Below are positions 1 to 19,327 of a stretch of 64,000 nt of DNA, one piece after another. Both the position numbers and the translations under genes were made by a program. Below the pieces are notes generated by a model. It had not been told where the DNA came from. It saw nothing but the letters and a program-made list of their open reading frames with translations, and made no database searches. This DNA is from Setophaga petechia (Eukaryota > Chordata > Aves > Passeriformes > Parulidae), in the NCBI GenBank assembly GCA_024362935.1, contig JANCRA010000033.1:5413001-5477000 (forward strand). Reading direction: 5' to 3'. The stretch's first letter is position 1; the number at the start of each line of letters is the position of its first letter.

Positions 1-1391
1 TCCCAGGGCTCTCATGCTGTTTGCACTGAACAGGCTTTTCTTAGCAGGGTCTCTTATGAGTGGTGCTAAAGGCACAGCTAATCCATCATGGGTTTTCAAA
101 AGCAGAGTCTTGCTGCTGGGAGTGCCCTTGGACTGCCCAGCCTCCCTCCTGCCATCCTGCTGGGCTGATGGTGACCCCACAGCCCCAGACATTGTGCTAC
201 AGCAGCACGAGGCTGCCTGCAGAAGGGAGAAGGTGGAAAAAAGCTGTTTATCCACATGAGCTTCAGTTTAGAGCCAGGGGGTCTCTGTGGTCCTTGGGGA
301 AAGCTCCTCCTGGAGCTCTGGGTCATCCTGCCCTCCCTGTACTGGGGCTCCTGACTGTGAGCCACATCCAGCACTGAACTTGGCTTTATAAATGAGTGTG
401 GGAAGGGAATGTGAGTGTGCTGCAGCATCCCAGGAAACCATTCTGCAGCCTCTGCAGATGAACTCACTGTCTCCTTAGCTTAAGGCCTGGGTAAAGAACT
501 AATTATTTGGACCTAAGCTTAAATCTGTATCCACAAATGTGGATTTGTGACTCTTGCCAGCTTCCCCTAGAGGATTGCAACCTCATTTTGTTCCTGGTGA
601 ACTTCTGCTGAGGTGTAAAATAACAACAATCTCGAGAGCTAAAATCGCTGAAGGATGGATTAAATTATAATGCAATCAGTCCAAAAGACCTTCTGTCTGC
701 AAGGAGCAGCACTGAGCTGTCCCAGAGCAGGCAGCCTGGCAGGATTACCCACCCCACTTGCTTTGTTTCCACCAGGAACCTGCATTTCCTGGGTTATCAT
801 CTGTGAATGCTCCTCGGGAGCCTTGGCATCTCCCTGCCCAGGGCAGGGCTCTGGGAACAGCTCTGTGAACCCAGGGCAGAAAAGGACAGATGGCAATGAA
901 TATTTTGAGGTCTGCAGCATATTCCTAGGGAAGGATTGCTTCCGACCTGCCATCTCTGCACAGACTTTAAATCACAACTTGAGCAGCAAGCCCGGTCTGG
1001 GGTCTGTTAATTTGTGTTTGGAGAGGATTTAGCATAGCAGGGCTCCAATCCCCACTGAGATTTTCAAGAATAAGCTCCTATAAATAACTAGGATGGAGCC
1101 CATGGGATGATTTTCAGACATTTGAAGTGCCCTGGGCCGTGGCCTGGCAGCTCTGCAGAGCTCAGGGAGCAGCTGGGGAAGCAGGAGCTGCCTGGCTGGG
1201 ACTGGCCCTGCTGGTCCTGCCCTGCTCCCCATCCCAGGGGTGCCATGCTGCTCCTCCAGCTGCCCTGTGCCACCTTGTCCAGCTGGCAGGAGGAGCAGGG
1301 CTCATTTTGGGACTGCAGGCACCTGGTGGGATGCTGGGCACTGACCCCACAGCACACAGGGCACCCCACAAGGGCCACTGCAATAGATGTG
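1..1391. other. Intergenic DNA, no gene seen
   Basis: Only short open frames without family resemblance are present on either strand, and none has coding-like composition or convincing splice context. The stretch is moderately GC-rich with CpG depletion, as expected for avian intergenic DNA. In mammals the gene TAF4 lies tail-to-tail beyond CDH4; I looked for its conserved C-terminal histone-fold coding sequence on the plus strand here and did not see it. The final six bases (1386-1391, GATGTG) are the left target-site duplication of the adjacent LTR. Confidence 0.6.
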
Positions 1392-1775
1392 TGTCACAGA
1401 CATCTTTTATGGAAAATCCTTTCCTTGGGATTTTTCCTCCTGAGAAGCTGAGAGGCTTCAGGAACAAAATGTAAACATTGATTATCTGCTGCTGTGGAAT
1501 GCAACAGGTGCATCTGTGACTGGCCCATGTTGGTTGTTTGTAATTAATGGCCAATCACAGTCAGCTGGCTCAGACAGAGAGCTGAGCCACAAACCTTTGT
1601 TATCATTCCTTCCTATTCTATTCTTAGCTGGCTTCCTGATGAAACCTTTTCTTCTATTCTTTTAGTATAGTTTTAAAGTAATATATATCATGAAATAATA
1701 AATCAAGCCTTCTGAAACATGGAGTCAGGTCCTCGTCTCTTCCCTCATCCAAGAACACCTCTGAACACAATCACA
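1392..1775 (+). mobile_element. Solo LTR of an avian endogenous retrovirus
   Basis: The 384-bp element begins TGTCACAGAC and ends CACAATCACA, the usual TG...CA ends of a retroviral LTR. It is flanked on both sides by the identical 6-bp target-site duplication GATGTG (1386-1391 and 1776-1781), which fits alpha- or beta-retrovirus-like (ERVK-type) integration. Inside are a CCAAT box (GGCCAATCAC, about 1550-1559), an AT-rich ATATATAT stretch near 1680, and a poly(A) signal AATAAA at 1697-1702, which fix the orientation as plus. No gag, pol or env sequence follows, so it is a solo LTR left by LTR-LTR recombination. I recognise the sequence as a type abundant in songbird genomes but cannot assign a library name. 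It is intergenic, downstream of CDH4, on the opposite strand. Confidence 0.85.
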
Positions 1776-2509
1776 GATGTGGGGCTCCTCATGGCTCCTT
1801 GTAGCTGGCTGCAAGGCTCCTTGGAGGCTTCATCCCTCTTCAGGGCAGCTTTAGGATCTCCTTCCCTGCCTGGACAAAGCTAACAGAAGATGCAGGGCTT
1901 TAATTATCCTTCTGTCTTTGTCCAGTTTAGTTTCTCTTTGCCGATGAGTTCAAGTGTTGCTGTGGAGCAGAGGGAAGCAGGGGAGGGGATGCAGGCAGAG
2001 CACAGCTGTGTTGCTTTAAAACCCTGCTAAAAGACATCTCCTTTCTGGAGATAACCCAGCATTGCCCTCTGCCCCATGCTCAGCCTGCTGGAGCCTCTGT
2101 GGTGTGGGGCTGTGCTCATTAGGATGCTTTGAGGAAAGAGCTCCTTGAGGAGCCTGCCCTGATACCCCCCTGCTCAGGTAGGCTCAGCCTGGATTTGACC
2201 CTTTGCCTGCTCACCTAAGCTGCTCTTAGGCAATGAAATGTGGAGTTTCTCTTAAGAGAAGCTCTCTTCTGCTTGAGCTGAAGTCTATAGGTTGACTGCA
2301 ATTTCCCCCTAGAAGGAGGGAGCCCAAACGATGGGGACAGAGCTTCCATTTGCAGAGGGGTAGCACAGCCAGGGAATTCCCAGTGACTGGACATGATTTC
2401 CAATTTGGCTGAAGCCTCACTTATTTCTTTGATAAGTCTCAATGAAAATATTTTGATTATTTTCTGTAAGTTTGTTTGTTTTTAGAGTTATTTTGTGTTA
2501 CCTATTTTA

Positions 2510-2533
2510 TTTTTTTTTTTTTGGGGGGGGGGG
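2510..2533. repeat. Homopolymer junction T13-G11
   Basis: A run of 13 T is followed directly by a run of 11 G, with an AGGAAGAAGAGG purine tract after it. It is a simple repeat with no coding role; the G-run length is prone to sequencing error. Confidence 0.85.
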
Positions 2534-5500
2534 AGGAAGAAGAGGTTGCTGTGCTGAAATAAGTTTCTTTGTAAAATGTCAACTTAAGCAGTTCCACCCC
2601 TCCACCCCCCTGCACATGCAGTTGCCTCAGTGCCACCAGGGTCCTTTTGCAGCTGCAGAGGTATAACAACAAATGGGAGAGACAAGCATAAACAGAAGCA
2701 GAACAAATGGGAAAGCAAGATGCTCAGTGAAAAATTTAGAGAAGCATTTGAAGCAAGGAATAGGTTGTTCCTTTTCTATTTGTTACACACCTTGGAAGTG
2801 AGGCACTGCCTGCCTGCAGGGGCTGGTACCTGCAGCAAAGACCTGCTCTCCATTTGCATGTTCCCTTGCATTAAGGCAGGGAAGATGATGAAATGCTTTT
2901 CATCAGAGGCACTTAAATAGCAGAATTCTCTGTACAATCATGCTTTCCTGCCCTGGTGGGCTCAGGATTGTGTCTCAGGCAGGGCCTGGGGCTGTGCACA
3001 GCACTTGGCTGTGGGGGCATCCTCCACTGGGGCAGGAGGTAATGAGAATTTCTTGTCAGACTTGTCCCAGGTCCCCTGAGCCAGCATGGCCGTGGCACTG
3101 CAGCGATGTTTGGTTGTTCTGGGATGGATATTTGCTCTTGGCTTCATGCCTTTTACAAGAGCACAAATGTAATGTCAAAAGAAACCACTTTGGTAATGTA
3201 CTTAGAAGTTAAATATTTTATACAGTACTATAGTGATGTGATGTATTGCCTTCCTGACGTTGCTTTTTGCCTGAGGTCTGGAATTTGGGGTCATCTGGGA
3301 GGCTGCATTCCTATATCCTCTCCTCTGTGGGGCCTTGTGGGCCTTTTGCACAGGGTGCTGAATTCCTTTCTGTCCCTACAAAATGCTGAAAAGCAGCTCA
3401 GCACCAGTTTGTGGTAAAATGTGAATTCTGATGACCCGATGGTTATTGTTGGAGCCCTCAGGATCGACAGCTCTGTGTTAAGGCAAGGCACTCCCTCCTT
3501 CTCAAGGCACAAGGTGAGAGAAGATTTGTGGTGATGAATGTGTGTCAGCCTGTGAGCTGGCTGCCAGCACCCAGCTGGGGAGCAGCACAGGCCAGGGAGC
3601 CCTCACACAAATGTGAATATCTGCATGTCTGATTTGCACTCCCTCCCAATCAATACGGTTTTCACAGACCAGGATTAGCTGGGTTGCCCTTTACACCCTG
3701 AGGTAACTCAAACTACTTCATAAAGTAATGAGTTTGGCTATAGATAGCACAGGTTAATGGCATGGTTGTTATGTACTCAGTTACAAAGCCTCCATGTGGC
3801 CTCAGGTATCATAAATATGCTTTATGAAGATTGGGAGTATTGACAGAGACCCGATTCTGACTTATTCCTTCTGCAGCCTGCCAGGGATTTTTGACAATCC
3901 ACTTTTAGCAGCTTCCAGCACAGGCAGAGAGACACTTTATCTCTCTGAGGAAAACTTCTGGGTGAACACCAACTTGTTTTTTATTTGCCAGCATTTGTGT
4001 GTGCTTGGAGGGTAAAACAGAGCCAGGACAAGCACAAGCCAGAGGGGCTGAGCTAATTCTCCAAACCAAGGTGGGTTTGAGCTCTTCTGAATGACACTGG
4101 CTGGACAAACCCAGCCCAGCTGTCTGTCCTCCCCATCTCACCCCAGCCAATCCTTGTGCCCAGCTCTCCAGCTCAGTTTAGCAGCTGCTGAGCACCAAAT
4201 GATGATTCTTCTGCATTTTTATTGCCAGGTCTGATGATAGATTTTTGAAGGTGCCAGTGCCAGGCCAGCACCAGCCCCAGGGAAATCCATGGCACTGGAT
4301 CCTGCTCACCAAGGCAAACCAGGAGCTGCTTACACAGAGATTTAATGACTAAAACTGGCTCAAATGGCAGCTGCTGCTCTAAATGCACTCCTTGCAGGGT
4401 CAGTGTGTGGTTTGGGGTTCATGGCCCTGCACACAGTGGGAGCCTGGCCCCAGGCTGGGAATTAGCTGGGGAGGGACCATTTTCCTTTGGCTGCAGGTGG
4501 AAATGACCCTTCTAAAGCCGCTGATCACTAATTAATTGAGGCAAAACCTTGAAGCAAAATTGCCCTTCCAACCCTGTTACTGAGTGCAGCTCACCAAGGC
4601 CTGCAGGCACTTCAGCAAAGGTTTGGGGTCATTTGGGTTAGGCTGGCTTAAAAACCACCTTTACAAGGAGCTGAATGAAAGGTGTGGATGGGGACGTCCC
4701 TCCTCCCCAGCCTCTGATCTCCACAGACAAGGGGATGGATGGGGGCAGCAGCAGGGAGGGCACAGCTGCCAGCAAGCCCTGGCTTTTCACAAAACCCCAG
4801 GGGTAGTCAGGAGAGTGTATTAAATTTGTAACTGAATTCTATTTCAAATTCTGGTGTAAGACTTGGGAGAAAAACCCCAACCCAAGTGCCTATAATAAGA
4901 ACTGTGATAGTAATTGTTGTTATATTTAATTTTGGTACAAAAGTCCCGGGATTTAGGGGAGGGCAGCTGTTTCCATCAGCTTAGGAAAACTATTCACATG
5001 GTCAAAGTTAAGCATGCAGCTCAATCATTTGAGGAGCAAGACTTTCTGCAGGCAGATAAGAGCCTAATAACAGGATGATGAGAGCACAGCCTTCCACTGA
5101 TAGCAGAAACTAATATTTGTGATGCAACAGTCTTGCATTATTCAGTGGTTAAAGATAATTCTAAGAAACAGAACAGCTTGAGAATTAGCAAAACTAGCAA
5201 TAAAATATTCTTAGCTGACTCCGGGGGGAAGTAAATTGCCGTGTACAGGATTTGCATTCATCTTAATGTTCATTAAAAATGAGACAGCACTGCCTTCCAC
5301 ACACTTGGCCAGAACAGCTCCACAGATCCCTGGGGTGTGACCTGCTGGCCTCACTCAGCCCTGGGACCTGCTGAGGCCTCCCTAACTCATGGCATGTGTG
5401 GGTTGGTGTTGGGGTGAGTGATGGAGCCCCAAGCGCCCCCCTGGACACGTCCTCAGGGTGCTGTGAGCGATGGCTGCCAGCATTAATTGCTAATTAATTG

Positions 5501-6280
5501 TGCCCAGCACTAATTGCTAATTGTGCCCAGTACCAGGGTGTTTGTCCCCTCTCCCAGGGGTGACACTGCCATGGAAAAGCAGCTGCAGAAAAGCAGGAAT
5601 GTTGGCCCTGGAGGAGATGTGCTGCTCACACAGCAATGCTGATGTGGAGGGTTTGCACACTCACTCACAGCAGCATCTCCAGCCATGACTTTGCTCCTGC
5701 ACTTGCAGAGAAGGTGGAGAAATACAGCGGGGAGAAGCAAGCTCAGGTTTCCAGCAGGCCATCAGCTGGCCCAGGATGCTCAGTCATTCCTCAAGACCTT
5801 TTTGGACCATTCCTGTACCCTGGCAGTGGGCAGGTTGGAGGGGGTTGGATGTCCTGATGCAGCAGTCAGGGCTGACCAATGTGTTAGCAGAAAGTAAAGA
5901 CCCTTGAATGTGCTGGAATTGTGCTAAAGCATGAAGATCTGGGGCTGCAGGAGTGAAACTGCTACCCAACAGATCTGCACCAAGAGCTCAGTGCAGCAGA
6001 AATGGGTCACTTTGGGGCGTGGGAGGACCCTGCACCACCTCAGCCATAATTCAAACAACAACACGGCCCAGAGGGGAGCCACACTCCTGCCGTTAATGGA
6101 TGCAAATTTTGGCAGGAGCACCCAAGATCTCCAAAAACCCCACTGATGTCTGTGCACCTGCACCCACACCTGCAGCCAGACCGGCCCTTGCTGGCTCACT
6201 GTGAGTATGAGCCACAAACAGTGACTGAGCTGGGGTGGGCATGCGGGGAAGGAAAATGAAACAAATATAATTAATATAAT

Positions 6281-6300
6281 TAATAATAATAATAATAATA
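6281..6300. repeat. (AAT)n microsatellite
   Basis: A perfect AAT/TAA array inside a longer AT-rich block (6265-6303). On the minus strand it reads as a T-rich stretch lying just past the candidate CDH4 poly(A) signals, so it may also serve as the U-rich downstream element. Confidence 0.85.
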
Positions 6301-6332
6301 GTAAAGCAAGTGAGACTATTCAAAAGGGGGAC

Positions 6333-6344
6333 TTTATTTTTATT
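6333..6344 (-). promoter_or_regulatory. Overlapping pair of poly(A) signals, candidate CDH4 transcript end
   Basis: On the minus strand the sequence reads AATAAAAATAAAG, two canonical AATAAA hexamers in direct succession. About 15-30 nt further on the minus strand becomes T-rich (ACTTGCTTTACTATTATT), a plausible downstream element. Everything between here and the CDH4 stop lacks a competing gene, so this is my preferred distal poly(A) site. Closer alternatives are AATAAA at 8892-8897, which has a GT-rich downstream stretch, and at 8421-8426. Confidence 0.45.
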
Positions 6345-9300
6345 ACACTGGAGCCAGGCGTCAGTGCGCCAGTTCAGCTTTGATACACAATAAATCAGCA
6401 AACCTGTCACTCAGTTTGGAAACCAAGATTGCAGTGGCACTAAAAACACATTGAAAACATTTACTTTCTTCCCTTTTTTTTTTTTTTTCCTCTTTTGTTT
6501 TTGGTACAAAAATGGTACAAACAACAATACAAAATATTTGTGCTGTTGGCGGTTACAAAAAAAGGTTTTTGAACGGGGTTAACGGACGCAAACTTTTGCT
6601 TTTGCTTCAGCGTGAGTACAGCAGAACAGCAGAAGTCTTCCTTGAGAACAACCACAGTCATGCGGGCTGCTACACAGCTTCTCCATCAGAAAGGAAACAT
6701 GCAAAATCATCATTAAAATTAAAATTAAAGAAAAAAAAAGTGCTCCAATTTTACATCTACATGTTGTTCTTGTTTTTTCCCCTATTAGGTTTGTAGCTTC
6801 AAGCACTAACTACATTATGTACACTGTGTGTGAACAGTTGTATGTGGGGTTGGTGTGGACTGGAAAGAACTTTTATTTTCCCTTTGAAACCGAGTTAATT
6901 TGCGTGGGAGACACCTACGTTGTCTGGCTGCTGTTTTAAACACTTGCATTCATTGTGACACAGCATTTCCCCCCCTCCCCCAGTATTTTTTTTCACACTT
7001 AAAATGAAGAACTCCAAAAGACATCACAAATAAAAGTTCTGTATTTTACCTTTAATATGTTTTTTTTTTTTTGATTAAACAAAGTTGCAATCTTGGCATA
7101 TTGTGTGGTACAGACGCTGCACTGACCATTACTGTTCTTCAATGCCTGAGCGTCCACCCTACGTGAAGCAGTCACAGCCACCTCTGAAACTTCACTTCTG
7201 AGGGCTGGCTTTGGACCTGACTGTCCCTAAAAATCCACGGCAGCAAACTCCCCATCACCATTGTACAGCTGCCAACGGCATTGCCTGGTCCAACAAAAAA
7301 GGGGGAAAATGGAAAACACAAAACCAGAAGCGAAACGACATCTAGAATGTGGGACACCTAGAACAAACTTGCCTATTTACTGTCATTAACGACCTGCTGA
7401 ATCTCCTCCTTGCCTTGCAAAGCATTTCTGTGACTGATGCTGCTCCCAGTTTTAGGCTATGTGACAAACAGACCACCAGGGCTGTGGGCCATGCTCTGCC
7501 AGGGGTGGCTGTGGGTACAGCAGTGACACTGGACCTGCACACCCCTGGCTTGGGGATGTGCAATCCTCATCCTTAGGGGGTAGGGAGGCCACCACGTGTC
7601 TGGTCCCAGTGCCCTGGAACTCCCTGTCCCCATCCCTTAGACAGCAGGGAGAGCTGTGGTGGTGTCCCCTGGCAGTGCTATGGGGTGACAGGGTGGGACA
7701 GACTGTTTTAGGGACAGGGTACCCTCCACCTGCCTGAAAGCAGGTCCTTCCCCACTTGAAGGGTACAAAGAGTGGGGATCACTTCTTCAAATAGTTTCAT
7801 GTTTTAGTTTAGATTAGTCAGGGAACAGGGACTCTGGTGTCAATGCATTAACCCCTCCTGTGACCTCTCAGAATAAACAGCAACTGCAGGCTCAGCCATA
7901 GGGTTCTTTGCCTCAGCACAGCTCCTTGTAAGTCACCATCACCTCCAGCTGCAACTGGTTGTCACTGTGTCACACCATGAGGACCAGAGGGGGACAGAGT
8001 GATGGCAAAGTCACCTTGTCAATGGGACCCCATGGATTAATGTAAATGTTCTTAGCTGAGTTACAAACCACCAGTAACATCAGCAAGCAAAAAGGTTTGT
8101 AAAAAGTGTTCTGTTCTCATTGCTGGATTTCATTCTGTGCCCCTTGCTTACCTTCCATAGGTCCCACTGTCAGAAAAGTGGCCTGAGGCTGCTGCTGCTT
8201 GTGGGGCTGTAAATCTCAGAGAGGGAGTATACAGGGTGGAGAAAGGGGAAGAGGAAAAGAAGGGAGAGGTCCTGCAGAGGAAGATTGAACAGAACTGGGT
8301 CAAAACACAATAATCTGGTTGGTTTGATTTATAGGCTCATGGTATTGGAATGGTTGGATTGCAAATGCTGCAGAAAAAAAAATCTGATTTTTAAAAAAAC
8401 CGCCAATGGAAACAGGTTGGTTTATTTTTAATCACTCATTGTTTGACTTAGGTTGCATAAATTCTTGAAAACCTGAAATGTTTAGACAAGCTGAAGTCAG
8501 ACAACATCCCCTTCATGGCTCCTTTCACCGCTGGGCAGAGTATGCACTGCTGATGGCCTGGAGCTGCCATCCCACATCCCTGGCAGCCCTTCCCTACCTG
8601 AAACCCCTCATCCCAGCCAAAGCTGCAGCAGATGTTAAGCACCAAGCGCTCTGGAGCAGGGACTGAGCTGCTCTCCCAGGTAAGCAGTGCCAGGTGGATG
8701 GCAGGGCACAGCTCACAGCAGAGACCTGGCTTTGCAGGATCCACACGAGCATTCCAGGAGCTGGCAGGCAGTGGCACAACCCAAGGGATGGAGAACCACT
8801 GACATCACCCAGCCTTCCAGCTGAGTCCTCTTCCCGTGTCGTGACGAGGCAATGGCGATGGACACCAGCAGCAAGAAACACCAAGAGCATTTTTATTATT
8901 CACTGTGCCTGTGCCCAGGCAGCTTCTGCAGAGGTGCAAAGCCCTGGTGGTGAAATTTTCCAGCCCGTGGCTTTTCCAAAAGAAACAGGGAAGAATCAAG
9001 AGTGCCATGGGTAAGGAGGAGAGGCTATGGGGCCATGCAGCCTCTGTGCCAGGGAACAGGGGCTGTGAGGTTTGCCAAGAGGAGGGGGATGGCACATGGC
9101 AGAAGCAAACCAAGACTTTCATGGTGGTCACACAAGATGATTGAGTTCACAACAATGGAATGGGAATCTGGAAGAGTGTCAGGTGCTGCCAGCCCATGCC
9201 TGTGGTGTGATATCCTCACCTTGCTGCTGCCATTAGCGCCGTCCCTCTCCTCTGAGGTCCACACTATTGCCTCCTGGTCTCCTCAAGAACCTTGGGTGAG

Positions 9301-10372
9301 AGTGAGTTTGCTCTTTGAGCCATGAAAGACAAACTGACCCATTGACTGGCCGACCAAGACAAAAAGAAAGATCTCACCCTTGGTAGTCGATAACATCCTG
9401 GTAACGCTGAAGTCCCCTCGGGCAGACTTTCACCATATTCCACTTCATACAAGACACATTTCAAATGCTCATTAATTTACAGAAATTGCATTTTATAGAA
9501 AATATGATACAATGAAATATAAAATGCACTAGGAGCATTTCAAAAATCTATAGAGACGATCTTGCAGCCCAGTTTACCCTCTGAAAGGCGCCCACTCATC
9601 ACCCCAAGCTCTCGTCCTCTCATTCTCGCTCTCATGTGCACGCGCTCGCTCCCCCCGCCTCCCCCCCTTTAATTCTTAGCATTCAACTTGAGAATCAATA
9701 GATATCAAAAAAGCGTGATTATCCCCTGGATAATCACCTTCCAATACTGTGCACATTCTTGGATTTAAAGGAAAATATATCTAAGCACTTTTACAAGTTT
9801 TAGCGAACCCACTGCAAAATCGTCTGCAGAATATAAAACACAGGTAATCCAAGATTTCATAGCACATTAATTAAGTGGCTCATAATCCATTAAATGTGGT
9901 TTATATTACACATCCATGCAGTCTAAATCATTTTACAAACATTAGACATAAACCCACTAGTCCAAATCAGTAAAGGAAAAATGTAATAAAAAAAGCTAAT
10001 AACTATTTGTTATTGGTTAAACTGACCCTACATATAAACTAGGTAGTTTGCTACCATTTATAATACTGATGTTGAATTATGCCTGGATGCTGCGAAACCT
10101 CTTGCTTACTTGGCAATGCTTGAGCATATTAACCACAAGATACTTAACAGGCCCTCGTTGCACTTCTTCTCCAAAAAAACACATTTACTACAGATAGCAG
10201 CGCCTACCCATCGAATAGAAAGGACACACATTAGCTGAGTTACACGATGTTGTTGAGCTTTGGCTACTAATGCTCCGAGGCATTAATGTGGAACTAGACT
10301 AACTCCATACTTAGGGATGGGAGAAGTGTGGGTAACCTGTCCCTGTCCTTGGCACTGCCTCGGCCGCGAGCG

Positions 10373-10382
10373 GCGGCGCCGC
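10373..10382. other. GC-rich perfect palindrome in the 3' UTR
   Basis: GCGGCGCCGC is its own reverse complement and sits in a CpG-dense block (10360-10384) surrounded by AT-rich sequence. In RNA it could form a short stable hairpin. It has no assigned role. Confidence 0.7.
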
Positions 10383-10443
10383 GCAAACCCTGCCTCAGCC
10401 CAGGAGAGCAGCACCAGTGCTGGGCATCCTCAGGGATGGGGGA

Positions 10444-10490
10444 CACCACCACCATCAGCACCACCATCACCACCTCCTCCACCTCACCCC
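10444..10490. repeat. Imperfect CAC/CAT trinucleotide repeat
   Basis: A run of ACC, ATC and CAC triplets on the plus strand, GTG/ATG on the minus strand, lies inside the candidate CDH4 3' UTR. It is a low-complexity stretch, and the frames through it are not recognisable proteins. Confidence 0.75.
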
Positions 10491-10717
10491 GCTGGCGTGT
10501 CCGTGGGAGCCAAAACACGGCGATAGCAGAAAAACAAACAGATGGGCCTTTGGTCATGTCACCGTTTACTTCGGAGGGTTTAGGCAAGGGCTGTCGGAGA
10601 TTTCTGTTGCAATAACCAAAGGCTTTATCAATGCTATAGTTCTATGCAGCTACATTGAGTGTGACCAGGGGCCAGCAGAGCCCTCTGGTCAGTATTTTGC
10701 ATCTGATAACACTGAAT

Positions 10718-10725
10718 TATATACA
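10718..10725 (-). promoter_or_regulatory. Possible Pumilio response element in the 3' UTR
   Basis: The minus strand reads TGTATATA, which matches the PUF-protein consensus UGUANAUA exactly. One such octamer is not far above chance in 5 kb, so binding is only a possibility. Confidence 0.25.
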
Positions 10726-11042
10726 ACATGATGACTAGTTCACCACCTGCTGAGGCTTAAAGATGGCTGTTAAGATTTTGACTCAAAACATCTCCCCCCC
10801 TCCCCACCCCCCCATCTTCTTCCACCCCAGAATGAGTCACCCCCTTAAAAAAAACCAACAAAACAAAACAAAACAAAAAAAGGCAAAAAAGAAACAATCT
10901 CCACAGTTCCTTTTTGTTAACTCCTTCCCAGCTAGAACTGGCTTAGGGTCACAGGGAGTGCTGCCCAGGATGGTTGTATGTTTGTTTTCATCACTCCTGA
11001 GATTGAAGGGAATCTGACACATGCACCAAAAGGCACTTTCAA

Positions 11043-11064
11043 ATATATATATATATATATATAT
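11043..11064. repeat. (AT)11 microsatellite
   Basis: A perfect dinucleotide array inside the candidate CDH4 3' UTR. It would form a weak self-complementary hairpin in RNA and is likely length-polymorphic. Confidence 0.9.
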
Positions 11065-11407
11065 TTTAAAAACAGTGCTTCTGTTCTAAGAAATTCAAGT
11101 TAAGACAGAGTGCCTTTCACTCTCTTTAGTCATAAAGCAGGTAAACGAGCAATATCCCAGCTGACATTAAAAAAACAAAAAAAAACCCAAAAAGAAACCT
11201 GCAGCAGAGACAAGTGTTCATGCGAGACAGCTCAATATTCTAGGAAAAAAAATACAACAGAAAAAAAAAAGAAAAAAAAAAAAGAAACCTCCTATATCAC
11301 CACTAAAAATAACAATACAGTCAGCAGGGGATATTAATTAAAAAAGCTGCCACATCTGTACAGTTCTTGCTCCTGCATCGGCTCTTTTCGTTAACGTTGT
11401 CTGTGGG

Positions 11408-11494
11408 TTTGTTGTTTTTTTTTTGTTGTTTGTTTCTTGTAATTTTTTTCCTCCTTCTTCTTTTTTTTTTTTAATTTTTTTTTTGTTTGTTTTG
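11408..11494. repeat. A-rich low-complexity tract just after the CDH4 stop
   Basis: On the minus strand this is a run of A-blocks broken by C, G and T, starting about 20 nt after the TAA stop. It belongs to the first part of the 3' UTR. Such tracts cause internal oligo(dT) priming and false transcript ends in cDNA data. Confidence 0.8.
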
Positions 11495-11512
11495 TAATAA
11501 GATGAGGTCAGT

Positions 11513-13073
<1,561 letters not shown>

Positions 13074-13238
13074 CTCATTAATAAAATCACCAATATCCCC
13101 TGGATGTGGGATTACTGGTCTGATGGGATACTGGGGCTCAGCACCAATAGGTCTTTCATCCACCCTTCTGACTCCAGGTGTCTTGTTCAGCACGTGATCC
13201 ATGGTCTCCGGCTGCTGGAGCTGGCTTAAATCGTAATC
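13074..13238 (-). CDS. CDH4: CDH4 exon 15, cytoplasmic linker
   Basis: Fifty-five codons in phase 0, from [20 protein letters not shown] to [12 protein letters not shown]. The acceptor is TTTGTCACAG and the donor is GAG|GTATGT. The 165-nt length and both phases fit exon 15 of the classical cadherins. The DYDLSQL start completes the p120-catenin-binding core begun in exon 14. The middle ([22 protein letters not shown]) is the variable linker that separates type I cadherins and here reads as R-cadherin rather than N-cadherin, which lacks the [11 protein letters not shown] form. [12 protein letters not shown] is conserved and begins the catenin-binding domain. Confidence 0.97.

Positions 13239-19327
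<6,089 letters not shown>

Larger units (their letters stand above)
1776..6311. other. Intergenic DNA downstream of CDH4
   Basis: No gene is supported. Open frames are short, unrelated to known families and not evolutionarily recognisable. The segment holds a T13-G11 homopolymer junction at 2510-2533 and, at its right end, an AT-rich block with an (AAT)n microsatellite at 6281-6300. Several AATAAA hexamers on the minus strand could be used by extended CDH4 transcripts, for example near 4216-4221, but nothing marks them as real ends. Confidence 0.5.
6312..11512 (-). other. CDH4: Candidate 3' untranslated region of CDH4
   Basis: This is the sequence directly after the CDH4 stop codon on the minus strand, down to the preferred poly(A) site. 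No frame in it resembles a protein family. Parts are AT-rich and free of recognisable transposons (9470-10330, 6430-7360) with retained CpGs, which is typical of conserved vertebrate 3' UTRs. It would be about 5.2 kb long. It contains simple repeats (11408-11494, 11043-11064, 10444-10490), a GC-rich palindrome at 10373-10382 and one Pumilio-type octamer at 10718-10725. Known CDH4 transcripts have multi-kilobase 3' UTRs, but the exact end here is inferred and nearer poly(A) sites could be used. Confidence 0.45.

Noticed and set aside
1..6311. Possible 3' end of TAF4, the convergent neighbour of CDH4 in mammals
   Set aside because: The conserved C-terminal histone-fold coding sequence was not seen on the plus strand. 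The gene probably lies beyond the left edge.
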